This document shows, piece after piece, positions 20,486-28,265 of a stretch of 64,000 nucleotides of DNA. Source of the stretch: Pseudomonas putida. Its GTDB lineage: Bacteria; Pseudomonadota; Gammaproteobacteria; Pseudomonadales; Pseudomonadaceae. The notes beneath the pieces are model-generated. The model was not told where the DNA came from, made no database searches, and saw only the letters and a list, made by a program, of their open reading frames with translations. Every line of letters begins with the position of its first letter. Positions within the stretch are counted from its first letter, which is position 1. The DNA lies in assembly GCF_026625125.1 (NCBI RefSeq), contig NZ_CP113097.1, positions 5,752,001 to 5,816,000 on the forward strand, in the 5' to 3' direction. Made by a program: the position numbers and the translations under genes.

Positions 20486-21156
20486 TGGACGCCCTGAATT
20501 TCTTCGCCAACGTCGACTGGGCCGAAATCTGGCTGGCCACCATCGACACCATGATCATGCTGTTCGGTTCGCTGTTCTTCACCGTGCTGCTGGGCCTGCC
20601 ACTGGGCGTGCTGCTGTTCCTCTGCGGGCCGAAGCAGATGTTCGAACAGCGGGGTGTGTATGCGCTGCTGTCGCTGGTGGTCAACATTCTGCGCTCGCTG
20701 CCGTTCATCATCCTGCTGATCGTGATGATCCCGATCACCGTGCTGATCACCGGCACCTCGCTGGGCGTTGCCGGCGCCATTCCCCCGCTGGTGGTGGGTG
20801 CCACGCCGTTCTTCGCCCGCCTGGTGGAAACCGCCCTGCGTGAAGTGGACCGCGGCATCATCGAGGCCACCCAGTCGATGGGCGCCACCACCCGCCAGAT
20901 CATCACCAGTGCGTTGTTGCCAGAGGCCCGCCCGGGCATCTTCGCGGCCATTACCGTCACTGCCATCACCTTGGTGTCGTACACCGCCATGGCCGGCGTG
21001 GTCGGCGCTGGCGGCCTTGGCGACCTGGCCATCCGCTTCGGTTACCAGCGTTTCCAGACCGATGTAATGGTAGTCACCGTGGTACTGCTGCTGGTTCTGG
21101 TTCAAGTCCTGCAGAGCGTGGGCGACAAACTGGTCGTGCATTTTTCCCGTAAGTAA
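20485..21156 (+). CDS. metI: Methionine ABC importer, permease MetI
   Basis: The 223-residue inner-membrane permease has five or six helices and the EAA-type cytoplasmic loop (VDRGIIEATQSMGATTRQII). ATG 20485, at the last base of the metN stop, is taken as the start; a TTG one codon before is an alternative. It forms the channel through which MetQ-delivered methionine passes. Confidence 0.95.
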   Translation: MDALNFFANVDWAEIWLATIDTMIMLFGSLFFTVLLGLPLGVLLFLCGPKQMFEQRGVYALLSLVVNILRSLPFIILLIVMIPITVLITGTSLGVAGAIPPLVVGATPFFARLVETALREVDRGIIEATQSMGATTRQIITSALLPEARPGIFAAITVTAITLVSYTAMAGVVGAGGLGDLAIRFGYQRFQTDVMVVTVVLLLVLVQVLQSVGDKLVVHFSRK

Positions 21157-21220
21157 CCCCAATGGGGTCGGCCTGGCCGACCCGTTCGGGGGCCGTCGCG
21201 GCCCTCACAAGGAGTGATTC

Positions 21221-21991
21221 ATGAAGAAGCTGCTTGCTGTCGCTGCCGCTGTCGCGGCGTTTTCGGCCCACGCCGGTGACCTGACGGTCGCCGCTACCCC
21301 GGTGCCGCACGCCGAAATTCTCAACTTCGTCAAACCGCAGCTGGAGAAAGAGGGTGTAAACCTGAAGGTGAAAGAATTCACCGACTACATCCAGCCAAAC
21401 GTACAAGTCGCCGAAAAGCGCCTGGATGCCAACTTCTTCCAGCACCAGCCGTACCTGGATGAGTTCAACAAGGCCAAGGGTACCGACCTGGTCAGCGTTG
21501 CCGGCGTGCACATCGAGCCGCTGGGCGTCTACTCGACCAAGATCAAGAAGCTCGACGAACTGCCTACCGGCGCCACCGTGGTCATCCCCAACGACGCCAC
21601 CAATGGCGGCCGTGCCTTGCTGCTGCTGGACAAGGCCGGGGTCATCAAGCTCAAGGACAACAGCAATATCCTGTCGACCGTGAAGGACGTTGTCGGTAAC
21701 CCGAAGAACGTGAAGTTCCGTGAGCTCGAAGCGGCCACCATCCCGCGTGTACTGACCCAGGTCGATGCTGCCCTGATCAATACCAACTACGCGCTGGAAG
21801 CCAAACTGAACCCGGAAAAAGACGCTCTGGCCATCGAAGGCAGCGACTCACCGTACGTGAACATCCTCGTTGCCCGCCCGGACAACAAGGATTCGCAAGA
21901 CATGAAGAAACTGGCGGCTGCACTGCACTCGCCTGAGGTGAAGCAGTTCATCACCGAGAAATACAAAGGCGCTGTGGTTCCGGCGTTCTGA
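21221..21991 (+). CDS. metQ: Methionine ABC importer, substrate-binding protein MetQ
   Basis: The 256-residue NlpA/MetQ-family binding protein begins with a Sec signal (about 1-18, ending FSAHA) and lacks the lipobox of E. coli MetQ, so it is probably soluble in the periplasm. Family motifs include ATPVPHAEIL, FTDYIQPN and IPNDATNGGRALLLL. An AAGGAG ribosome site precedes ATG 21221. It completes the metNIQ operon. Confidence 0.94.
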   Translation: MKKLLAVAAAVAAFSAHAGDLTVAATPVPHAEILNFVKPQLEKEGVNLKVKEFTDYIQPNVQVAEKRLDANFFQHQPYLDEFNKAKGTDLVSVAGVHIEPLGVYSTKIKKLDELPTGATVVIPNDATNGGRALLLLDKAGVIKLKDNSNILSTVKDVVGNPKNVKFRELEAATIPRVLTQVDAALINTNYALEAKLNPEKDALAIEGSDSPYVNILVARPDNKDSQDMKKLAAALHSPEVKQFITEKYKGAVVPAF

Positions 21992-21995
21992 TCAG

Positions 21996-22065
21996 CCCCT
22001 CGGGCCGCTTTGCGGCCCGAGGGCGTGAGCAGGATGCAACACTGCGAGGCCCGCTTTGCGGGCCG
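21996..22065 (+). terminator. GC-rich hairpins after metQ
   Basis: CCCTCGGGCCGC/GCGGCCCGAGGG (about 21996-22022) is followed by a second hairpin GGCCCGC/GCGGGCC (about 22049-22065). There is no T tract, so this may be a stabilising or weak terminating structure between convergent metQ and the MocR gene. Confidence 0.5.
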
Positions 22066-22085
22066 TTCGCGATTCCAGGCGGGGT

Positions 22086-23612
22086 TTATCTCCAAGCCTT
22101 GCGCAAGCGCATCAACGCCTCGGCAATCTCCCCTTCTGGTACTGCCGCAAACCCAAGCACCAGCCCCGCACGTTTATCCACAGGCACCTCACTGTCCTCA
22201 AGCCAGTAACTGCTAAGTGGATTCACCTCCACACCCACCGCCTCGGCCTTGGCCACCAACTCTTGCTCGCGCGCAAAGTTATCCACATCAACCTTCACAT
22301 GCAGCCCCGCTGCAACGTCCGGCATCGCCGCCAGCCCCGACACATCACCAGGCCACCCGGCCTTCAGCACGTTGCGCCGGCTCAGCGCCGCACGGCGCAT
22401 GCGGCGTACGTGCCGCTGAAAATGCCCCTGAGCCATGAACTCAGCCATCACGCACTGGGTTCCCACTTCGGAATGCCGCACTGCCAGCGCCCTGCCCTGG
22501 CTGAAAGCCTGCACCAACCGATCCGGCAATACCAAGTAGCCAAGGCGCAGCGCTGGGAAAGCGATCTTGCCGAAGGTACCGACATACAGCACTCGCCCTT
22601 GCCGGTCCAAAGCCGCCAACGGGGCCAGCGGTGCTCCGTTGTAACGGTATTCACCGTCGTAGTCATCTTCGATGATCCAGCCATCCTGGCGCTCGGCCCA
22701 GGCCAGCAAAGCCAAGCGGCGGGCCAGGCTCATGGTTACCCCTGTCGGATACTGGTGCGCCGGGGTGACGTAAACCAAGCGACAGTCGCCAGCGTGGGCT
22801 AGCCTGGCGCAGTCGAGGCCCTCTTCATCTACCGGCACGCCTCTCACCCGCCCGCCCGCCACGGCAAAGGCATGCCCGGCGGCACGATACCCGGGGTTTT
22901 CCACAGCCACCTCATCCCCCGGTTGCATCAACAGCTGTGCACAAAGGCTTATGGCCTCCTGCGCACCATTGGTGATCACAATTTGTCCAGCCGTGCACGA
23001 CATGCCCCGTGACCGACGTAGATACGCAGCGATCAACTCACGCAACAATGGCTCGCCCGCCGGGTCGCCATAACCAAGCTGCGCTGGATCTGGGTTTCGC
23101 CAGAAGCCCGCTTGCAGCTTGGCCCAGACGTTGTAAGGGAACAGGTCGAACGCTGGAACACCTACTCGAAATGCCCGTGGCGGGACGGCTTTTGGGGATG
23201 GCAGATGGTTATTTTTCAGACGCTCCAGGCGCTCGCTGGAGCGTTCACACCTGGATAAATCATCAGTGCTTTCCGGGCATTTTGTGGATAAACCTGTTGA
23301 TAAGCCATGGGATAACCCTGTGGACAGTTGTGTGGATAGTTTTGGCAGATGACAAACGTAGGTGCCGTCTCCTACCCGGCTTTCTATGTAGCCCTCGGCG
23401 TAAAGCTGGTCATAGGCACGCACCACGCTGTTGCGCGAGAGCGAGAGCATGCCTGCCAGGTCTCGTGTCGCCGGCAGGCGCGTGCCGCTGCTCAAGCGTC
23501 CATCCAGCACGCGGGCACGCAGCGCTTTATACAGCTGCTGACTCAACCCTCGGCGCTGGTCGAGGACGATCCCGGCAGGGTCGAATGGCAATACCAAAGG
23601 GTGCGCGCTCAT
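22086..23612 (-). CDS. MocR-family regulator (GntR helix-turn-helix fused to aminotransferase fold)
   Basis: The 508-residue protein joins an N-terminal winged helix (about 10-80; GTRLPATRDLAGMLSLSRNSV) to a PLP-binding fold-type I domain with the lysine in VGTFGKIAFPALRLGY. MocR proteins sense PLP or amino compounds; PdxR and GabR are examples. The linker (about 110-165) is unusually long and contains Leu-Ser-Thr repeats (LSTQLSTGLSHGLSTGLST), encoded by a run of DnaA-box-like sequences. It is divergent from the paiB-type gene across about 90 bp with facing ATTGG/CCAAT motifs, and may control it. Confidence 0.88.
   Translation of the reverse strand: MSAHPLVLPFDPAGIVLDQRRGLSQQLYKALRARVLDGRLSSGTRLPATRDLAGMLSLSRNSVVRAYDQLYAEGYIESRVGDGTYVCHLPKLSTQLSTGLSHGLSTGLSTKCPESTDDLSRCERSSERLERLKNNHLPSPKAVPPRAFRVGVPAFDLFPYNVWAKLQAGFWRNPDPAQLGYGDPAGEPLLRELIAAYLRRSRGMSCTAGQIVITNGAQEAISLCAQLLMQPGDEVAVENPGYRAAGHAFAVAGGRVRGVPVDEEGLDCARLAHAGDCRLVYVTPAHQYPTGVTMSLARRLALLAWAERQDGWIIEDDYDGEYRYNGAPLAPLAALDRQGRVLYVGTFGKIAFPALRLGYLVLPDRLVQAFSQGRALAVRHSEVGTQCVMAEFMAQGHFQRHVRRMRRAALSRRNVLKAGWPGDVSGLAAMPDVAAGLHVKVDVDNFAREQELVAKAEAVGVEVNPLSSYWLEDSEVPVDKRAGLVLGFAAVPEGEIAEALMRLRKAWR
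22175..23339. promoter_or_regulatory. Cluster of DnaA-box sequences inside the MocR gene
   Basis: Exact TTATCCACA boxes (either strand) are at 22175-22183, 22279-22287 and 23283-23291. Near matches are at 22897-22905 (TTTTCCACA), 23295-23303 (TGTTGATAA), 23319-23327 (TGTGGACAG) and 23331-23339 (TGTGGATAG), so four sites fall in the last 57 bp. The sites are seen directly; binding of DnaA is inferred. Confidence 0.5.
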
Positions 23613-23701
23613 CGCATTGGACCTATCAAAATCATCGTCAATGGCTCTTAACCTGAACCAATAGCCTGCCTACGATGGAGCCAATCGACAAGGATCGGCT
23701 C

Positions 23702-24331
23702 ATGTACAACAGCAAACCGCATCAGGAACACAACCTTGAGCGCCTGCATCAACAGATGCGCGAAACCCGCCTGGCCCTGCTCGTCACCCACGGCGAACAC
23801 GGCCTGCTGGCCAGTCACATACCCGTGTTGATCGATGCCAGCGAAGGTGAGTTGGGCACCGTTTACGGCCATCTGGCCCGTGCCAACCCTCAGTGGCAGG
23901 CCTTGGAGCAAGGTGTAGAAGCCTTGTTGGTATTCACCGGCCCAGACGCTTATGTCAGCCCCAGCTACTACCCGAGCAAGCTCGACAACCCCAAGGTGGT
24001 ACCCACCTGGAACTACCTGGCGGTGCATGCCTACGGCGCCGCTGAGGTGGTGCAAGGCGGCCCCGACCTGTTGGATATCGTCAGCCGCCTGACCGACCTG
24101 CACGAACAAGGGCGCAGCGCCCCATGGAAAGTCACCGATGCACCCAGCGATTACATCGAAGGCATGCTGCGCGCCATCGTCGGCTTCCGTCTGCCCATCG
24201 CGCGGCTGCAGGGGGCACGCAAACTCAGCCAGAACCGCTCGGCGCCGGACATGGAAGGTGTGCGCCAAGGCTTGGCCAGCAGTACCGACCCGCTCAACAA
24301 TCAACTGGCAGCGCAGATGCGCACGCCCTGA
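23702..24331 (+). CDS. PaiB-type FMN-binding-fold protein
   Basis: The 209-residue protein matches the PaiB family (negative regulator of sporulation and degradative enzymes in Bacillus), which has a split-barrel flavin-binding fold. Typical stretches are LLASHIPVLID, GHLARANPQW, YVSPSYYPSK and VPTWNYLAVHAYG. The start at 23702 is chosen over 23675 because AAGGATCGG precedes it at the right distance and the family begins there. It is divergent from the MocR gene and followed by two acetyltransferase genes, recalling the paiA (GNAT)-paiB pair of Bacillus. Confidence 0.88.
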   Translation: MYNSKPHQEHNLERLHQQMRETRLALLVTHGEHGLLASHIPVLIDASEGELGTVYGHLARANPQWQALEQGVEALLVFTGPDAYVSPSYYPSKLDNPKVVPTWNYLAVHAYGAAEVVQGGPDLLDIVSRLTDLHEQGRSAPWKVTDAPSDYIEGMLRAIVGFRLPIARLQGARKLSQNRSAPDMEGVRQGLASSTDPLNNQLAAQMRTP

Positions 24332-24343
24332 AGGAACATCCCC

Positions 24344-24790
24344 ATGCCGAACATCATCCTGCGCCCCGTCAGCGCCAACGACCATGCTGCATGGCTGCAC
24401 CTGTGGCAGGCCTACCTGCGCTTTTATCAAACCGAACTGGCCGATGAAGTCAGCGCCGTGACATGGCAACGCATCCTCGACCCACAGGAGCCGACTCACT
24501 CGGCCCTGGCCTGGCTCGATGACAAGGCGGTAGGCATGGTCAACTGGATCTATCATCGAACCAACTGGAGCATTGGTAACGCCTGCTACCTGCAGGACCT
24601 GTACGTTGACAGCGAGCAGCGCGGCCTGGGCGTTGGCCGTCAACTGATCGAACGGGTCAACGCCAGTGCCAAAGCGGCCGGCTGCTGCAAGGTGCACTGG
24701 CTGACGCATGAAACCAACACGACCGCCATCGGCTTGTACGAGCAGGTCGCAGAGCGACCCGGCTTCATCCAATTTCGCCAAACGCTGTGA
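24344..24790 (+). CDS. GNAT-family N-acetyltransferase
   Basis: The 148-residue protein has the GNAT fold, with acetyl-CoA loop LYVDSEQRGLGVGRQLIERV and a following helix. It lies 12 bp after the paiB-type gene and overlaps the region just before the next GNAT gene, so the three are probably one operon. The acceptor is unknown; polyamines are the substrate of PaiA but that cannot be read here. Confidence 0.88.
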   Translation: MPNIILRPVSANDHAAWLHLWQAYLRFYQTELADEVSAVTWQRILDPQEPTHSALAWLDDKAVGMVNWIYHRTNWSIGNACYLQDLYVDSEQRGLGVGRQLIERVNASAKAAGCCKVHWLTHETNTTAIGLYEQVAERPGFIQFRQTL

Positions 24791-24804
24791 GACGGGAGCA
24801 ACGC

Positions 24805-25479
24805 ATGAGTCAACCAAGTAACTGGCAACCTGCAGCCCTGCCCCAGGCCGAGCCGCTTGAAGGGCGTTTCATCCTTCTGGAGAAGCTCGACCCGGCGCGG
24901 CATGCCGACGATCTCTGGGAGGTGCTGCAAGGTCCGCACTGCGATCCCGCACTGTGGGACTACCTGCCCTATGGCCCGTTTGCCGAGCGTGGTCCGTTCG
25001 ATCAATGGCTTGCAGACAATGCTGCCAGCCGCGATCCGCTTTTTTACAGCGTCATCGACCGCAGCAGCGGCCAGGTACAAGGCATGCTCAGCCTGATGTC
25101 GATCGTGCCTGCCCATGGCCGCATCGAGATCGGGCATATCGCCTTCGGTGCAGCCATGCAGCGCTCCCCCAAAGGCACCGAGGCGGTATACCTGCTGGGC
25201 AAGCTAGGGTTTGAACTGGGTAATCGCCGGCTGGAATGGAAGTGCAACAACGCCAATGCCCGCTCCAAGCGCGCAGCAGAGCGCTTTGGCTTCACCTACG
25301 AGGGTGTGTTCCGCAATCACATGGTGATCAAGGGCCAGAACCGCGACACGGCCTGGTACTCGATTATCGATGAGGAGTGGCCAGCCGTGGCGGCGGCTTT
25401 CGAGCGCTGGCTGAGTGCCGACAACCAGCGCCCCGAAGGTCAGTCGAAAACGCTGGAAGCCTGTCGCGAGCAGGGCTGA
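24805..25479 (+). CDS. RimJ/RimL-type GNAT acetyltransferase
   Basis: The 224-residue protein resembles the RimJ/RimL group: FILLEKLDPARHADDLW near the start, IEIGHIAFG, and RLEWKCNNANARSKRAAERFGF with the CoA-contacting region. The start at 24805 is preferred to GTG 24787 because GGGAGC lies 5 bp before it. It is the last gene of the run and converges with the homocysteine methyltransferase gene 3 bp away. The substrate is unknown. Confidence 0.87.
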   Translation: MSQPSNWQPAALPQAEPLEGRFILLEKLDPARHADDLWEVLQGPHCDPALWDYLPYGPFAERGPFDQWLADNAASRDPLFYSVIDRSSGQVQGMLSLMSIVPAHGRIEIGHIAFGAAMQRSPKGTEAVYLLGKLGFELGNRRLEWKCNNANARSKRAAERFGFTYEGVFRNHMVIKGQNRDTAWYSIIDEEWPAVAAAFERWLSADNQRPEGQSKTLEACREQG

Positions 25480-25482
25480 AGT

Positions 25483-26382
25483 TCAGCTCAGGTTACGCTT
25501 GAGCTCAGCGATGTGCTCTGGGCCGATGCCACAGCATCCGCCAAGCAGGCTGGCACCACGCTGGCGCCAGTCCTGGGCCCAGCTCAGGTAACCCGGCGGG
25601 TCGAGGTCTTCGCGCAACTCATCCAGGCCATCGTTGGCGGTGGCGTCCTTGGGTTGCGGCGGGAACGCGTTGGCATAGGCGCCGATGGCGATATCCACAC
25701 CCTGGCGCTCGAACACTTCGCGCGCGGCGTCGATGGCAGCACCGATCACTTCCGGCTGGCTGCAGTTGAACAGCATGGCTTTGACGCCCAGCGTTACCAC
25801 CGCTTCGGCAGCTGCGCTCACAGTTTCACCAGAGCGCAGCATCGGTACGTCGCCGACCTCTTCATCCTGCAAGGTGAACGACACCCACAGCGGCTTGCCA
25901 TCTGCAGGCAGCTGGGCGGCAATTGCCTGCACTTCTGCGATGGCACTCTGGGTCTCGGCCAGCCACAGATCCACATACGGGGCCAAGCCCACCACCAAAG
26001 GGAGCAGGACCTCAGCCACGCGCTGCGGCTCGAACAGGTCAGGGCGGTAGGAGCCGAACAGCGGTGGCAATGAACCAGCGACTCGCACTGGCCGTGGGCT
26101 GGCATCCGCCGCCGTACGCGCCAGCTGACCAGCGGTGGCGGCCAGGGCGAAGCCTTCATCGGCGAAGCGGTCTTCACCAATGTGGAATGGCACCACCGCA
26201 TAACTGTTGCTGGTGATCACCCCGGCACCCGCTTCGATATAAGCGGCATGCACCGCCACTACGGCGTCCGGCGCTTCGCTCAGTGCAAGTGCCGACCACT
26301 CCGGCTGGCGGAACGGCGCGCCTCGGCGCTGCAGCTCCCGACCCATACCGCCATCAAGAATTTCCAACGTCCGGTCGCCCAT
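25483..26382 (-). CDS. Homocysteine S-methyltransferase family protein
   Basis: The 299-residue protein has the Pfam S-methyl_trans fold, a TIM barrel with zinc held by cysteines in FNCSQP and GGCCG. It begins GDRTLEILDGGMGREL. Members such as MmuM make methionine from homocysteine with S-methylmethionine or a similar donor. The ATG at 26382 is supported by GGAAG upstream; an in-frame start at 26418 would add 12 unlikely residues. The gene is divergent from an amino-acid ABC importer, which might bring in the donor. Confidence 0.88.
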   Translation of the reverse strand: MGDRTLEILDGGMGRELQRRGAPFRQPEWSALALSEAPDAVVAVHAAYIEAGAGVITSNSYAVVPFHIGEDRFADEGFALAATAGQLARTAADASPRPVRVAGSLPPLFGSYRPDLFEPQRVAEVLLPLVVGLAPYVDLWLAETQSAIAEVQAIAAQLPADGKPLWVSFTLQDEEVGDVPMLRSGETVSAAAEAVVTLGVKAMLFNCSQPEVIGAAIDAAREVFERQGVDIAIGAYANAFPPQPKDATANDGLDELREDLDPPGYLSWAQDWRQRGASLLGGCCGIGPEHIAELKRNLS

Positions 26383-26487
26383 ATAACTTCCGCTTATATT
26401 GATATGAATAATATTCACTGGTGGCTTTAAACTTATAACTATTAAATATCGAAATCTGGTTTCTTAACAACTTTTTCAGGTGTCTTC

Positions 26488-27309
26488 ATGCGTTTGCCCT
26501 CCTTGCTTTGCGCAGGCCTTCTGGCCCTCAGCGCCACCTCTGCAGCCTTTGCCGGTGCCACACTGGACCGCGTCGAGTCGCGCAAGGAAGTCGTCAACGT
26601 ATTGATGGAGAGCTACCCACCGTTCTCCTTCCTCAATGACCAGAACCAGCTCGATGGTTTTGACGTCGATGTCGCCAAGGCGGTCGCGGCCAAGCTCGGC
26701 GTAAAGCTGCGGCTGGAAACACCCTCCTGGGATGTCATTGCCGCGGGCCGCTGGAGTGGTCGCTACGACCTGTGCATCTGTTCGATGACGCCAAGCAAGG
26801 CGCGCGCCCAGGTGTTCGATTTCCCGGTCGAGTACTACGCTTCGCCTGCGGTGATCGTGGTCAATGCCAAGGATGAGCGGATTCACTCGGCCAAGGACCT
26901 CAACGGCCTCAAGGTCGGCCTGACCAGTGCCTCCAGCTACGAGAGCTACCTGAACAAGAACCTGGTCATCGAAGGCGCGGAAGACCAGAAAATCGAGTAC
27001 CCCTTCGATTTTGTCCAGATTGCCCCCTATGACACCGACAACGTCGCCTTCCAGGACCTCGGCCTAGGAGCAGGCGTGCGCCTGGATGCGATCCTGACCA
27101 ACCTGGTGACCGCGCAACCACGCCTGGACCAGGACAAGCGCTTCAAACTGGCAGGCGAGCCGCTGTATGAAGAGCCCAACGCGGTCGCCATCGAGAAAGG
27201 CGACCCGGAGTGGGACGCCAAGCTGCGCCAGGTGTTCGCCGAGCTGAAGGCCGATGGCACGCTGGCCAAGCTGTCGCAGAAGTGGATCGGCGCCGACATC
27301 AGTAAATGA
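26488..27309 (+). CDS. Polar amino-acid ABC importer, periplasmic binding protein
   Basis: The 273-residue family 3 solute-binding protein has a signal peptide (about 1-22, ending AAFA) and the typical start VNVLMESYPPFSFLNDQNQLDGFDVDVAKAVA region, with ligand-binding Arg/Asp positions (SMTPSKARAQVFDF). The exact ligand is unknown. The stop overlaps the permease start by 4 bp (ATGA). Confidence 0.9.
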   Translation: MRLPSLLCAGLLALSATSAAFAGATLDRVESRKEVVNVLMESYPPFSFLNDQNQLDGFDVDVAKAVAAKLGVKLRLETPSWDVIAAGRWSGRYDLCICSMTPSKARAQVFDFPVEYYASPAVIVVNAKDERIHSAKDLNGLKVGLTSASSYESYLNKNLVIEGAEDQKIEYPFDFVQIAPYDTDNVAFQDLGLGAGVRLDAILTNLVTAQPRLDQDKRFKLAGEPLYEEPNAVAIEKGDPEWDAKLRQVFAELKADGTLAKLSQKWIGADISK

Positions 27310-28127
27310 GCGCCCATCAACCTGCCCCCAAACCCGTCGCCGCCTCGACGGGTTCAAGCCTTTTCGGCTTTCGCACCCGTCTGTACCTGACGTGGCTGGT
27401 GTTGCTGCTGCTGTTCGTGGGCTTCTTTCTCAGTTTTGATCTGAATTTCTCGATCATCGTCGAGAAATTCCCCAACCTGGCAGGCTTCAAGTTAGGGCCC
27501 AACGGTTTCCTCCAGGGCGCTGCGCTGACCCTGTTCCTGTGCTTGTGCTCCATGGTGGTATCGGTGCTGCTGGGCTTTGCCGCCGCCCTGGCGCGGTTGT
27601 CAAACAGCGCGCTACTGTTCGGCGTGGCCAGCTTCTACACCTCGTTCTTCCGCGGCACGCCACTGCTGATCCAGATCCTGTTGATCTACCTCGGCTTGCC
27701 CCAAGTGGGCCTGGTGCCAGGTGCAATTGCAGCGGGCATCATCGCCCTGTCGCTCAACTATGGTGCTTACCTGAGCGAAATCTTCCGGGCCGGCATCATT
27801 GGCGTTGCCGTGGGCCAGCGCCAGGCAGCGCTCGCCCTGGGCATGCGCCCGGTGGCGATCTTCTGGCACATCACCCTGCCGCAGGCCATGCGCACCATCA
27901 TCCCGCCGACCGCCAACCAGTTCATCTCGATGCTCAAGGACTCGTCGCTGATTTCGGTGATGGGTGTCTGGGAAGTGATGTTCCTGGCCCAGTCGTATGG
28001 CCGCTCAAGCTATCGCTACCTGGAGATGCTGACGACAGCTGCGGTGATCTACTGGGTGTTGTCGATCCTGCTCGAACTGGCCCAGGCCAGGCTGGAGCGG
28101 CATTTTGGCAAGGGCTATCAGCGCTAG
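27306..28127 (+). CDS. Polar amino-acid ABC importer, permease
   Basis: The 273-residue HisM/GlnP-type permease has about five helices after a hydrophilic N-terminal tail. The EAA loop reads GVAVGQRQAALALGMRPVAIF. SFFRGTPLLIQILLIY is the family signature. No ATPase gene is next to it, so the system must borrow one from elsewhere, which is uncommon but known. Confidence 0.92.
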   Translation: MSAHQPAPKPVAASTGSSLFGFRTRLYLTWLVLLLLFVGFFLSFDLNFSIIVEKFPNLAGFKLGPNGFLQGAALTLFLCLCSMVVSVLLGFAAALARLSNSALLFGVASFYTSFFRGTPLLIQILLIYLGLPQVGLVPGAIAAGIIALSLNYGAYLSEIFRAGIIGVAVGQRQAALALGMRPVAIFWHITLPQAMRTIIPPTANQFISMLKDSSLISVMGVWEVMFLAQSYGRSSYRYLEMLTTAAVIYWVLSILLELAQARLERHFGKGYQR

Positions 28128-28206
28128 GCCCAGCTGCGCCGAGTGATGCGTGAACTGGCCTTGAGATCGAGCGCCGCGCGCTTCGCCAAGGGCCTGACAG
28201 CCACGC

Positions 28207-28233
28207 AAAAAAAAAGGGGAGCATCCGCTCCCC
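28207..28233 (-). terminator. Intrinsic terminator of the pyruvate carboxylase genes
   Basis: On the minus strand, GGGGAGC/GCTCCCC pairs with a four-base loop, followed by nine T. It ends the accC/oadA-type transcript. Confidence 0.9.
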
Positions 28234-28265
28234 AGAGGTTAACCGCTTGTAGATGAGGGCTTATG

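Noticed and set aside
23648..24817. 389-codon minus-strand frame
   Set aside because: It covers the paiB-type and GNAT genes in antisense and shows no recognisable family.
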